A program made the translations under genes and the position numbers. From the NCBI RefSeq assembly GCF_002289565.1, contig NZ_NTFY01000042.1, positions 1 through 63,142 on the forward strand: a stretch of 63,142 nt of DNA, read 5' to 3'. The notes below the pieces were generated by a model that did not search any database, was not told the origin of the DNA, and saw only the letters and a list, made by a program, of their open reading frames with translations. Of this stretch, positions 36,990 through 46,207 are shown piece after piece. This stretch comes from Rhodopirellula sp. SM50. Its GTDB lineage: Bacteria > Planctomycetota > Planctomycetia > Pirellulales > Pirellulaceae. Each line of letters starts with the position of its first letter. The stretch's first letter is position 1.

Positions 36990-37661
36990 TCACGGCCGCC
37001 AGCCGGCGGGGCGTGCGATCGGGCTGCTCTGCTCGGGTGCAAACACCGGCTGCAACCGGTCCCTCATCTCATCGACCAAGACGCCTTCGATGCCTTCAGG
37101 AGCGTCGATCAGCCGGCCGGCCAACCCGGCATCGGGCTGCATTTGGGAACCCTCGAACTCTGCGTCGAATCGCTCCAAGTACGGACGCAAAAACTGATGG
37201 ATCTCCGGCGGGATCACCGACTCGCTGCGGTCGAGATGCCGGGCGATGAATCGGCCGCTTTTGCTAGCAACGATCGCTTGACGAATCCCATCCCCCATCA
37301 GCGTGACGGCGAACAGCGTGATCAGCGTGCAATACAGCCCCCCCTTGAGCAGCCCGAACAGCGCTCCGATCTGACGATCAAATTCCTTCAGCTTCATTCG
37401 GTCGATCGTCCGGCGGACCATGTTGAAAGCAACCCAAACGACCAGCGACGTCCCCACGAACAGAATCAACATCGCCAAAAAGCGATTCCAGGGAGGTTCT
37501 GCGATGATCGAATGGCTGAGCGGCTCGCGGAATCGATACGCCACGAAATAACTGACCACGATCGAAGCGATGGAAGCCAACTGCCATGCAAAGCCCTTGA
37601 CCGCGCCAAAAATGGCGGCAGCAGCGAGCACGATCAGCATCAAGATGTCGTAGGTCTCCAC
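36990..37661 (-). CDS. CvpA-family membrane protein
   Basis: 223 residues from the GTG at 37661 (a TTG at 37679 is also open; no ATG is suitable). Four hydrophobic segments in the first ~140 residues (YDILMLIVLAAAAIFGAVKG, LASIASIVVSYFVAYRF, FLAMLILFVGTSLVVWVAF, GLLKGGLYCTLITLFAVTLM) and the motif FDRQIGALFGLLKG fit the CvpA/colicin V production family, inner-membrane proteins of poorly defined role. It is convergent with the PEP-CTERM gene across the dif-like spacer. Confidence 0.82.
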   Translation of the reverse strand: METYDILMLIVLAAAAIFGAVKGFAWQLASIASIVVSYFVAYRFREPLSHSIIAEPPWNRFLAMLILFVGTSLVVWVAFNMVRRTIDRMKLKEFDRQIGALFGLLKGGLYCTLITLFAVTLMGDGIRQAIVASKSGRFIARHLDRSESVIPPEIHQFLRPYLERFDAEFEGSQMQPDAGLAGRLIDAPEGIEGVLVDEMRDRLQPVFAPEQSSPIARPAGWRP

Positions 37662-37730
37662 AAGCCGTTGTCCTCGCAACCCAGTCCCTGAACTTCAATC
37701 TCTCCAAACACCTGCACTACAGCAACCCGA

Positions 37731-38018
37731 CGCCCCTACCTTGACGCCACGCGGAATGTCTTTTGTTAGCGGCAGGGCGCGAGCCCTCCGGTCTTTCACG
37801 CTGAAACCGGACGGCTCGCGCCGTTCCGCTAACACTTTCTGCGCTAACGTCGTTGAAATTGCACGCAGCCCAACGCCTCCTACCTTGACGCCACGCGGAA
37901 TGTCTTTTGCTAGCGGCAGGGCGCGAGCCCTCCGGTCTTTCACGCTGAAACCGGACGGCTCGCGCCGTTCCGCTAACACTTTCTGCGCTAACGTCGTTGG
38001 CATTGCACGCGGCCCACG
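37731..38018 (+). repeat. 144-bp direct duplication
   Basis: Two nearly identical 144-bp units (37731-37874 and 37875-38018) differ at only a few bases. Each contains TTGACGCCACGCGGAATGTC, the GCGGCAGGGCGCGAGCCCTC block, its partner GGACGGCTCGCGCCGTTCCG, and TTTCTGCGCTAACGTCGTTG. The paired inner blocks form a hairpin in each unit. The duplication fills most of the 536-base gap between the divergent cvpA-like and hydrolase genes. Confidence 0.85.
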
Positions 38019-38197
38019 ATTGCGGCGATCCGGCAGGACCGAGGGCAGGGCGTCGCCGCGGTGACTTATACGCGATCGACGCGCCGCAAGCGAAGACCAA
38101 TCGCAATCCAGTCTTGGCAGCGGACCATCGAAAGCGGTATGTACCGAGTTTCCAATTTGCTCGACCGCCCTCCCCTGCCCCTCACCCATTTGCTAGC

Positions 38198-38980
38198 GTG
38201 GCAGATTTCAAAACCCACATCAGCGCCAGCACGCTTGTCGGGATCGCCTACGGATACTGGGGCGTGACCTCGCAATCGATGACGCTGGAAAACGGGATCT
38301 TGGCCGGCGGTCTCTGTTCGGTCAGCGGCATGCTGCCGGATCTCGATAGCGACGGCGGCATTCCGCTGCGTGAGATCAGCATGTTCACTGCGGCGGTCGC
38401 CCCGATGATGATGCTCAATCGCTTTCGCGACTACGACCTGTCCCACGAGTCGATGGCTTTGGCGGCGATGCTGATCTATGTCGTGATCCGTTTCGGCGCC
38501 TTTGAGTTCTTTAAACGCTTCACCGTCCACCGTGGCATGTGGCACAGTTTGCCTGCCGCGGGGGTTTCGGGATTGATCGCCTACCTGGCGATGCCGACCA
38601 CCAGCGACGCCGAGCGGGCCTACAAAGCGGTGGCGGTCGTCGTCGGCTTTTTGGTCCACTTGATCTTGGACGAAATCTGGGCCGTCGAAGTCGGCGTGGC
38701 TCGGCTGCGCACGAAGAAGTCCTTTGGTACCGCACTCAAGTTCCTTGGCAACGACGCGATCGCCAACGTGTTTGTGTACGCGCTGCTGTTCGGACTGTGC
38801 TACACCGCGTGGAGTGACAACAAGATCGCGGCGCGGCTGCGTGAACGCGCCAAGTACGATCTCACGCAACCCGGCTGGCAATACACTCCGACGTCTCCGC
38901 CGTCCGACTGGACCGTGCCACAGTGGCAAGCCCCCGACTTCGGCTTCAACGCCTCGCTTCCTTCCGCGGAGCGGAAGTAG
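38198..38980 (+). CDS. membrane-bound metal-dependent hydrolase (YdjM/DUF457-like)
   Basis: 260 residues from the GTG at 38198; the frame is open further upstream through repeat DNA. The family's putative metal ligands are present: FKTHISAST near the N-terminus, GMLPDLDSD, FTVHRGMWHSL and HLILDEIWAVEV. Five or so hydrophobic segments lie between them. Related E. coli YdjM is an inner-membrane protein of the LexA regulon; no LexA box could be confirmed here. The substrate is unknown. Confidence 0.78.
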   Translation: MADFKTHISASTLVGIAYGYWGVTSQSMTLENGILAGGLCSVSGMLPDLDSDGGIPLREISMFTAAVAPMMMLNRFRDYDLSHESMALAAMLIYVVIRFGAFEFFKRFTVHRGMWHSLPAAGVSGLIAYLAMPTTSDAERAYKAVAVVVGFLVHLILDEIWAVEVGVARLRTKKSFGTALKFLGNDAIANVFVYALLFGLCYTAWSDNKIAARLRERAKYDLTQPGWQYTPTSPPSDWTVPQWQAPDFGFNASLPSAERK

Positions 38981-39026
38981 AGGGGGAGACAAGGAGAGAA
39001 GGGGAGTCGAGAGTACCCAGTTCCTC

Positions 39027-39152
39027 GAAAACTTGAAACTTGAAACTTGAAACTTGAAACTTGAAACTTGAAACTTGAAACTTGAAACTTGAAACTTGAA
39101 ACTTGAAACTTGAAACTTGAAACTTGAAACTTGAAACTTGAAACTTGAAACT
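39027..39152 (+). repeat. heptamer tandem array (GAAACTT)n
   Basis: About 17.5 near-perfect copies of GAAACTT between two convergent genes; the first unit has one extra A. It ends six bases before the dtd stop codon. This is the third 7-bp array in the window. Confidence 0.95.
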
Positions 39153-39157
39153 CCCCT

Positions 39158-39595
39158 TCACCGTTCCAACAACATCGTGACCGGACCATCGTTGACCAGC
39201 GAGACTTTCATGTCTGCGGCGAAGACTCCGGTTTCGACACCAATCCCCTGCCCTTTTAGTCTCTCGACATACAGCTCGTACAACCGCTTGGCGATCGCCG
39301 GATCGGCGGCGTCGGTAAACGCGGGACGACGGCCCTTGCGACAATCGCCGTAAAGCGTGAATTGGCTGACGGCTAAGACACTACCACCGATATCGATCAC
39401 CGACCGATTCATTTTCCCGGCGTCGTCTTCGAAGACGCGCAACACGGCCGTCTTCTCTGCCATCCAGCTGACGACCGACTCATCATCCGCGTGGCCGATT
39501 CCGACCAAGGCCAAAAAGCCCGCTCCGATTTGGCCGACCACCTCTCCTTCGACCGAAACACTCGCTTGACTGACCCGCTGCAACACCACTTTCAA
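39158..39595 (-). CDS. dtd: D-aminoacyl-tRNA deacylase
   Basis: 145 residues. It hydrolyses D-amino acids (and glycine from mischarged tRNA-Ala) off tRNA. Family motifs are [15 protein letters not shown] at the start, [14 protein letters not shown] (the SQFTL motif) and [13 protein letters not shown] (the GPVT motif) at the C-terminus. Full length. Its stop codon nearly touches the GAAACTT array. Confidence 0.96.
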   Translation of the reverse strand: MKVVLQRVSQASVSVEGEVVGQIGAGFLALVGIGHADDESVVSWMAEKTAVLRVFEDDAGKMNRSVIDIGGSVLAVSQFTLYGDCRKGRRPAFTDAADPAIAKRLYELYVERLKGQGIGVETGVFAADMKVSLVNDGPVTMLLER

Positions 39596-39687
39596 CTTAT
39601 TGTCCTCTAGAATGAATCGCTCGCGCTCTCGGGCGCGCTGTCAATCATCATCACGTACTCTACGTCTCGCAAGTCGTTTGACCATTC

Positions 39688-40593
39688 ATGTCATACCTGT
39701 TTACCTGCCCGCACTGCCACGCGCAAACTCAGGTCGAGGATCAGTACAGCGGAAAGTCCGGCGAATGTTTTTCGTGCGGCGCGCCGATCCAGCTGCCCGA
39801 CTTCGCCGCTTCGACGACTGCCCCGTCCCGCCCCGCGAACAAACGCCCTCTCGGCGTGCTGATTTCCGCGGGCGTTGTCCTGACGATGCTGGTTTGCATC
39901 GCGTTTGCCGCCATCCGCTTTGGCGGCGACAGCGTTTCGCGACTTGCCGAGATCCGCATCCAAAACTCGTCGATCAAGAATTTGGAAAGCATCGCCGCGG
40001 CACTCAATGCTTACGCGGCCGACTACGGAACGTATCCACCGGCAACCCTACGCGACAGCGCTGGAATCCCGATGCATTCGTGGCGGGTGCTGATCCTGCC
40101 TTACCTCGGGGAACAGGGAACCTACGACCAGTTTGATCTCAGCAAACCATGGGACCACGAGCTGAACCTGCAAGCGAGCTACTCGATGCCCTCGGTGTAT
40201 GTGCACCCCAACGACACCAACCGAGCCGGGACGCAGTCGGGATACTATTTGATCACAGGCCCGGGAACGCTTTTCCCTCCCTCGGGTCCCTTGTCTCCCG
40301 ACAAGATCCAAGACGATGCGTCGCAGACCATCCTGGTGATCGCCGGCGCCCCACCGGTCAACCGCGCGATCGGGGGCTGGGCCGAACCGGTGGACCTTGA
40401 TTACACGGCGATGAAAGGCGTGATCAACGGAACGGTCGGGATCGAACCGGGCGGCAGAATGGCCAGCGGCGTGACGATGGCGACGGTCGATGGCCGCGGC
40501 CACTTTCTCCGCAATGATTTGTCGTCGCGAACCTTTGCCGCACTGGTCACCCCCAACGGCAACGAACCGCTGCCCGATGACACCCTTGATTGA
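39688..40593 (+). CDS. zinc-ribbon membrane protein with DUF1559-like C-terminal domain
   Basis: 301 residues. An N-terminal zinc ribbon (CPHCHAQ ... CFSCGAPI, residues 7-30) is followed by a Pro/Ala linker, one transmembrane helix (about 55-75, LGVLISAGVVLTMLVCIAFAAI) and a body like that of DUF1559 proteins (IKNLESIAAALNAYAADYGTYPPA, SWRVLILPYLGEQ, and a late GVTMATVDGRGHFL). The prepilin motif is absent, so it should stay in the inner membrane instead of being assembled as a pilin. No operon partner. Confidence 0.75.
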   Translation: MSYLFTCPHCHAQTQVEDQYSGKSGECFSCGAPIQLPDFAASTTAPSRPANKRPLGVLISAGVVLTMLVCIAFAAIRFGGDSVSRLAEIRIQNSSIKNLESIAAALNAYAADYGTYPPATLRDSAGIPMHSWRVLILPYLGEQGTYDQFDLSKPWDHELNLQASYSMPSVYVHPNDTNRAGTQSGYYLITGPGTLFPPSGPLSPDKIQDDASQTILVIAGAPPVNRAIGGWAEPVDLDYTAMKGVINGTVGIEPGGRMASGVTMATVDGRGHFLRNDLSSRTFAALVTPNGNEPLPDDTLD

Positions 40594-40615
40594 ATCGACC
40601 GTTTGCGCGAAAGGA

Positions 40616-40791
40616 GTTAGCGGAACGGCGCGAGCCGTCGGGTTGCAGCTCAAAAGCACGTCGCAAGACCGGAGGGCTCGCGCCCTGCCGCTAACAATCA
40701 ACCGACAGTGTTAGCGGAACGGCGCGAGCCGTCCGGTGGCAGCTCAAAAGCACGTCGAAAGACCGGAGGGCTCGCGCCCTGCCGCTAACAA
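40616..40791. repeat. two tandem copies of a 94-bp palindromic spacer element
   Basis: Units start at 40616 and 40710. Each pairs GTTAGCGGAACGGCGCGAGC on the left with ACCGGAGGGCTCGCGCCCTG on the right across CAGCTCAAAAGCACGTCG. It lies between the 3' ends of two convergent genes, where it could act as a bidirectional terminator. Confidence 0.75.
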
Positions 40792-40805
40792 ACGACACCC
40801 CATTG

Positions 40806-42245
40806 CTACGCCAAGAATCCGAGCGGATAGGTCGCCTGTCCTTTGTTGACGAAGTTGCGGATGTTGGGCAGGATGCTTTCCATTTGATGGTCATTGTCCA
40901 GCCCGTACCACATCGCCAATTCGCACCACATTTCATCGACCGACGTCGTCGGCAACAGACGGCCGCGGCCGAGATCCAGCGCGTTGCCGGGCGCCAACGA
41001 ATCCGGATACGTGCCGCACAATTGGTTGCCTTTCACCGGCCCGCCCATGATGATCTGGTTGCCGCCCCAGGCGTGATCGCTGCCGCGTCCGTTGCTGTTG
41101 AGCGTCCGGGCGAAGTCGCTGGCGGTGAAGGTGACGACATCGTTCTGGACGCCCAACTCCGTCATCGCATCATAAAAATCCTTCAGCGCTTCGCTGACAC
41201 GGGTCAAGTTAGTTTGCTGGTTATTGATCAGCTCGTCGTGGTTGTCCCAACCGCCGATGTTGACGAAGAAGATTTGTCGCGAGTGCCCGATCGCATCACG
41301 TGCGCCGATCGTTTTGGCGACCATCTGCAACTGGCTGGACAGACTGTTGTTGGTGGTACGAAAGGTCGTATTCAAGTTGACCGCATTGGCGGCCTCGTTG
41401 AACGCGATCGCCGAGTCGAGCGCGTTGCGATTGGCATTGGCGAACGTCTGCTCCACCAAGTTCCCGTAGGATCGCGACAGAACGTCATCGGTCAACTGCG
41501 TGTAGATCTTGGCCTGCGTCCACGTTTGGCCATACCATCCCACTTCGCTTGCGCCGGAGTTGGTCACGATGTACGGAATCACCGATCCACCGGTCTGCAT
41601 CATGTTGACCGAGTTGAGTGCGATGTTCATCGAGATGTTGTCGTTCGAATTGACTTGACTGGTGATCAGGTCAGCCATTCGTCCGGCCCAACCGGTCACC
41701 TGCGAACGGGTTTGCGGGACCGAGGTCATCCAGTGACGTTGCAGGTCGGCGTGGGAAAACAACCCCAGCGGCAGATTGGATCGTGCCTGGTACTGCGCCA
41801 TCGTCGTCGGCTCGACCAAGCTGCCGATGTTGCACAGAAACGTCAGATCACCGGCCTGGTAAATCTGCTGCACGTCGCCCATGCCCGGATGGATGCCGAA
41901 GGTTCGCCCGGTGGTATTATCGGTGATCGGATGCAATTCATTTTCGGGCAACCCCAGCGCGCCGTTGCCCGGCTGATAAACGCCTCCACGTGCGGCCAAA
42001 TAATCAGCCCGCTCGGCGGCATCCAGCGGCGTCAGCATGTTGAACGAATCGTTGCCGCCGTACATGAACACACAGACGAGTGCCTTGTAGCCGCTCAAGT
42101 CATTCGCGGCGACGGCAGCGTTGGTTGCCGACAAACTGAACAACGTCGACAGCAACGACGTGTTCGTCAGCGCCGCACAACCGCCGGCCAGTTTCAGTAC
42201 ATCTCGACGAAGCGGCTCGCGGTGGATGCGTTGCGTGGGTCTCAT
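40806..42245 (-). CDS. DUF1501 family protein, Tat-exported
   Basis: 479 residues. A twin-arginine signal (EPLRRDVLKLAGGCAAL) leads a DUF1501 body with KALVCVFMYGGNDSFNMLTP, FGIHPGMGDVQQIYQAG, SHADLQRHWMTS, GGWDNHDELI and GSDHAWGGNQIIMGG. These are alkaline-phosphatase-superfamily-like secreted proteins very common in planctomycetes; substrate not established. It starts 64 bases behind the DUF1800 gene, the usual order for this pair. Confidence 0.92.
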   Translation of the reverse strand: MRPTQRIHREPLRRDVLKLAGGCAALTNTSLLSTLFSLSATNAAVAANDLSGYKALVCVFMYGGNDSFNMLTPLDAAERADYLAARGGVYQPGNGALGLPENELHPITDNTTGRTFGIHPGMGDVQQIYQAGDLTFLCNIGSLVEPTTMAQYQARSNLPLGLFSHADLQRHWMTSVPQTRSQVTGWAGRMADLITSQVNSNDNISMNIALNSVNMMQTGGSVIPYIVTNSGASEVGWYGQTWTQAKIYTQLTDDVLSRSYGNLVEQTFANANRNALDSAIAFNEAANAVNLNTTFRTTNNSLSSQLQMVAKTIGARDAIGHSRQIFFVNIGGWDNHDELINNQQTNLTRVSEALKDFYDAMTELGVQNDVVTFTASDFARTLNSNGRGSDHAWGGNQIIMGGPVKGNQLCGTYPDSLAPGNALDLGRGRLLPTTSVDEMWCELAMWYGLDNDHQMESILPNIRNFVNKGQATYPLGFLA

Positions 42246-42309
42246 GACAATCGGTCCGGTACGGGAAAAGGGAGAAAGCAGAACGTGCGGCGTCGGATTC
42301 AGTGACGCG

Positions 42310-44184
42310 CTACTGCGTGATGGCGGCGAACGGCGACAACACGGTCGCCATCAGTGCCGCGTTGACCCGAAACTCCTCCATCCTTGGACGCCAGGTCGGG
42401 TTGGTCTTCATCCACGCCGTCTCCGCCGTCGTGACCTCGACCACCCTCTCCTTATAGTCCTGGGGCATCGAACCATAACAAAACACTAAATCAAACCGAT
42501 CCATCAGTTCGTGCATGTCTGTATCCTCGGTACACAGCAGCTCTTCCTCCTCCAAATGGAAAACCATGTCGCTGTTGTGAGAGACCCCGCTGGTGTTGTT
42601 GGACCAGCGCTGCTGTGACATCTGATTAGAGATGTCCCAGATGTATCGCCCGGCCAATCGATTCGAGGTCACCGGGGTTTTGACTTGAAACTCCGGGGCG
42701 GCCAAGAATCCGTTGGGGATTCGACGCGACGGTTTGTAACCGAGCAAGCTGCCGGGCGGCTGGTAATCGGGCAGATAAAAATTAAACACCGTCGGCGACA
42801 AGTACGGCTCTTGAGTCCAGTTGTAATTCTGTGACATCAACATCGCGCGGCCGCTGTGATGGTTGCTGGTCGCGTTGACGCCGCGTAGCAATCGCGTGTA
42901 TCGAATCACAGGTTCGGCAAGTGTCGAGTAATCCGTCCCCCGGGCAATGACTTCCACGCGGTAGGGCCGACTGCGACCGAGCAACCGCTGACCTCTCCAC
43001 GCTTCCGGATCCAGCAGCACCGCCTTGACGACCGCGGCCAAGTCACCTTTGACGCCCTGCCCGTTGTCGTTGAACTTCCGAGCGACACGTCGAATGTAAC
43101 CTCGGGAAGGATTGCTCTTGACCAACCGCTGGATCAATCGTCGCGAAAGGAACGGAGCCACGTTGTCATGGGCGAGCAGGTTGTCCAGCGCCGCGGCGAT
43201 ATCGGCGTCTCCGTCCACACTCGTTTCACTACCGATCACTTCCCCGCCGAGCAGCGTTTTCAAGCCGGGCTCATGCTCAAAATCGAACATCTCCATCGGC
43301 TCTTCAAATTCATTCCCCCACCAAAACCGCCCCGTCCCCGTCGCATTGGGATGCGGCTTGAACGCCAACCCCGTAAAGACCTTGGCGAACTCCTTGATGG
43401 TTTCGTTGTCGTAGGTCGGGATCAGATTGCCGGATGCGTCCGTCTTCAGCCGGCCGTCTAAATGCAGTTCGTACAGTCCGATCGTGAACAACTGCATGAT
43501 CTCTCGGGCATAGTTCTCGTCCGGAAATCGATTGGTAGCCTCATCCGTCTTTCGGTTTCGCATGTGACTCAAGTAGACACCCATGACCGGGTGATAGGTC
43601 ACGTCCTCTAATAATTCGCGATAGTTGCCAAAGGCATGCTTGACCATCAAATCGTAGTAGTGTGTCGGACCAAGCCACCGCCCTTCCCCGCTGTAATGCC
43701 CCGGGTTTTGATCGTTGAACCCGGCGCCGTCCTGGCTGGTCACCAGAATCTGGATCAGCGCCCACGCCACACGTTGACGAAGCTGATCTTCACCGGCCAA
43801 CGCACAATGCCACCAAGCGTGGTAGCGGTAACGCTGGATGTAGGCGTTGCCTTGAGTTGAATTCAGCCCATCGCGGGCGATCATGTCGACCGCCAAAGGA
43901 CGGTGGTAACCCGCCGGCACGGCCATCTGCTGATCGATCCACTCTTCGCACGCACGCCGCGTCCCGATCTGGGCCATCCGCTCGGCCAACGCTTCGATCT
44001 GCTGAAGGTTGGGACCAAAGGTCGCGCGAGAGAGAAACTGAGCGGCGCGAATCTGCCGCTTCGCCACCGCAACATCACGACGCGAATCGACCTCAAACGT
44101 TCCCGCATCGACGGCGGGTACATTCACGCCGACTGCAAACACGCAAATCAGCAACCGGATCCAAGCCCCTGTCCGCAACGGCAT
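42310..44184 (-). CDS. DUF1800 family secreted protein
   Basis: 624 residues from the ATG at 44184, which gives a signal peptide (MPLRTGAWIRLLICVFAVGVNVPAVDA). The longer frame to 44385 only adds basic, non-conserved residues. DUF1800 marks are AAQFLSRATFGPN, RRACEEWIDQQMAVP, RQRVAWALIQILV, NYRELLEDVTYHPVMGVYLS, FPDENYAREIMQLFTIGLYEL, and VAPFLSRRLIQRLVKSNPSRGYI. Function unknown; it nearly always pairs with DUF1501, which follows in the same direction. Confidence 0.92.
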   Translation of the reverse strand: MPLRTGAWIRLLICVFAVGVNVPAVDAGTFEVDSRRDVAVAKRQIRAAQFLSRATFGPNLQQIEALAERMAQIGTRRACEEWIDQQMAVPAGYHRPLAVDMIARDGLNSTQGNAYIQRYRYHAWWHCALAGEDQLRQRVAWALIQILVTSQDGAGFNDQNPGHYSGEGRWLGPTHYYDLMVKHAFGNYRELLEDVTYHPVMGVYLSHMRNRKTDEATNRFPDENYAREIMQLFTIGLYELHLDGRLKTDASGNLIPTYDNETIKEFAKVFTGLAFKPHPNATGTGRFWWGNEFEEPMEMFDFEHEPGLKTLLGGEVIGSETSVDGDADIAAALDNLLAHDNVAPFLSRRLIQRLVKSNPSRGYIRRVARKFNDNGQGVKGDLAAVVKAVLLDPEAWRGQRLLGRSRPYRVEVIARGTDYSTLAEPVIRYTRLLRGVNATSNHHSGRAMLMSQNYNWTQEPYLSPTVFNFYLPDYQPPGSLLGYKPSRRIPNGFLAAPEFQVKTPVTSNRLAGRYIWDISNQMSQQRWSNNTSGVSHNSDMVFHLEEEELLCTEDTDMHELMDRFDLVFCYGSMPQDYKERVVEVTTAETAWMKTNPTWRPRMEEFRVNAALMATVLSPFAAITQ

Positions 44185-44848
44185 CGCTCTCACCTTGAAA
44201 AGAACCCGGCTCAGCGATCCGGCCAACCCGTATCGGGTGAGCCATCTCTCGCGAACCAATTGGAATAGACCCCTTCGCGTTCTTGAACGCTTGGGCGGCG
44301 CGAACGGCGACAATCCCTGTCGAATTTTCCCAACAATCGCAACATTCGCGAGAAGCAAGCTATGCCACACAACCGCGCAGGTCAATTAGAAGACTCGGAT
44401 TGGGGGGGCGAAGAAAGGGGCGACCAGACCCCCACCCCGACAAAGAAGAAGACACCTTTCCTTTGAAGCGATCCGTTCCTCAACGAAGTTGCAGTCACCC
44501 TCCCTCAGAGCGTCGATTCTTTTGCCGCAGGACAGGGCAACCGATTTAGATTCTCTCCCTCTGGGAGAGACGGCGTTTGCGCAGCAAGCAAACGCCAGAG
44601 AGGGCCGGCGCTGCGAAAGTCATGGCGACGTCCGCTACGATCAACTCCACCACTTTTACAATCGCCGTCCCCTGGGAGAGTCGAGCACAGCGAGGAGAGG
44701 GCTTGCGCTGTTGCCTGGGGTCGCCCATCAAGAGGGAAGTGAACGCCGCGCTTCACCGTTGGACCTCCCCTCGCTTCGCTCGACCCTCCTACCAGGAGGG
44801 TGGCTTCAATAACTGCGCGACGTCAAAAAGGTAGAGCAACCGCGGCGA
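44185..44848. repeat. spacer with a dispersed ~155-bp repeat, copy 1
   Basis: A 664-base gap between two minus-strand genes. From about 44536 to 44695 it holds TTTAGATTCTCTCCCTCTGG, GGCGTTTGCGCAGCAAGCAA and ACGCCAGAGAGGGCC, repeated near-identically at 59047-59185. At 44766-44807 an arm pair CCCCTCGCTTCGCTCGACCC / CAGGAGGGTGG of the family seen at 23943 and 24405 follows. Confidence 0.7.
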
Positions 44849-46069
44849 CTAATACTTCCGTGGCGTCACGGTGCCTTGGACTCGGCTGGGCAAGCCCTGA
44901 ATCCTCAAGAAGCCTTCGGCGTCATCCTGGTTGTACGACCCGCCGCCTTCCATCGTCGCGATCTCGGCGTCGTACAAACTGTTCGGACTGCTGCGCGAGT
45001 CCACCGAGATGTTGCCCTTGTACAGCTTCAGCGTGACTTCACCAGTCACGATCGTTTGGGCTTGCTTGATGAACGACATCAGGGCGTCCATCTTGGGCGT
45101 GTACCAGAACCCGTAATACACCATCTCGGCGACTTCCGGTGCGAGTCGATCACGAAGGTGCATCAGGTCGCGGTCCATCGTCAACTGTTCGACATACATC
45201 AACGCGTCGTACAGGATCGTCATGCCGGGCGACTCGTAGACACCGCGGCTTTTCATTCCGACGAAACGGTTCTCGATCATGTCGATTCGCCCGATGCCGT
45301 TTCGACCGCCGATGTCATTGAGCCGTTCGACCATTTCCAACGCATTGACGGCCTGGCCGTTGAGCGTCGTGGGGACGCCCGATTCGAACCCGATCGTCAC
45401 CGACTCGCTTTCGTCGGGAGCTTCCTGGGGACTGACCCCCATCCCGAAATCGACCAGTTCGACGCCGTTGACGTCCAACTCTTCCAGCTCGCCCGCCTCG
45501 TAGCTGATGTGCAACACGTTTTCGTCGCTGCTGTACGGCTTGGCGGTCGACGCTTTGACCGGAATGTTTTTCTCGGCGCAGTAGGCGATCAATTCGGTTC
45601 GGCCGGGGAACGCGTCACGGAACTCCTTGATGCGCCACGGCGCGATGATCTCGACGGTGGGATCGAGTGCTTCGGCGGCCAGCTGAAAACGACACTGATC
45701 GTTGCCCTTGCCGGTCGCACCGTGGGCGTACGCGACCGCCCCCACTTCGCGAGCCACTTGCAGACAAACCTTGCTGATCAACGGCCGCGCGATCGAGGTT
45801 CCCAGCAGATAGATCTGTTCGTACTTGGCCTGCCAGGCGAGCACGGGAAAGGCAAAGTCGCGGCACAATTCTTCGCGGACGTCGATCAATTTCGCCGACG
45901 CCGCACCGCAATCCCGCGCCTTTTGCATGATCGCGTCGCGGTCCTCACAGGGTTGCCCCAAATCGACATACACCGCATGGACTTCGTAACCTTGGTCCTG
46001 CAACCATCCCAGGATGACGGAGGTATCCAGACCGCCGGAGTACGCCAATACGCATTTTTTGGTCGACAT
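44849..46069 (-). CDS. argG: argininosuccinate synthase
   Basis: 406 residues from the ATG at 46069, giving MSTKKCVLAYSGGLDTSVIL with the ATP-pyrophosphatase P-loop. It ligates citrulline and aspartate with ATP in arginine synthesis. Other motifs are VYVDLGQP, GTSIARPLISK, AYAHGATGKGNDQCRF and KASTAKPYSSDENV. The reading frame stays open another 1.1 kb upstream, but that stretch is antisense to larB and is not part of the protein. Single gene. Confidence 0.96.
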   Translation of the reverse strand: MSTKKCVLAYSGGLDTSVILGWLQDQGYEVHAVYVDLGQPCEDRDAIMQKARDCGAASAKLIDVREELCRDFAFPVLAWQAKYEQIYLLGTSIARPLISKVCLQVAREVGAVAYAHGATGKGNDQCRFQLAAEALDPTVEIIAPWRIKEFRDAFPGRTELIAYCAEKNIPVKASTAKPYSSDENVLHISYEAGELEELDVNGVELVDFGMGVSPQEAPDESESVTIGFESGVPTTLNGQAVNALEMVERLNDIGGRNGIGRIDMIENRFVGMKSRGVYESPGMTILYDALMYVEQLTMDRDLMHLRDRLAPEVAEMVYYGFWYTPKMDALMSFIKQAQTIVTGEVTLKLYKGNISVDSRSSPNSLYDAEIATMEGGGSYNQDDAEGFLRIQGLPSRVQGTVTPRKY

Positions 46070-46207
46070 GAACAAATGCCTTTGTTGATGCTGTCTAGTG
46101 AAAGGTTGGGGGTGCCACCGAACGCGTCGGAGCTGGCCCGCCGGAATTGGGGGACACATTCTACGCTCGCGACGTCGCCTTCGCCTGGGCGACCCTGATT
46201 GGATAAC

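Noticed and set aside
38063-38090. Alternative dif candidate starting GGTGACTTATA exactly at the octamer inversion
   Set aside because: The second half (CGACGCGCCGC) has no likeness to a XerD arm, whereas 36860-36887 matches both arms.
38946-39344. Open frames encoding FKFQVSS repeats
   Set aside because: A translation of the GAAACTT array on the minus strand, running into dtd out of frame.
40803-42305. 500-residue plus-strand open frame
   Set aside because: Antisense shadow of the Tat-exported DUF1501 gene, which has clear family motifs.
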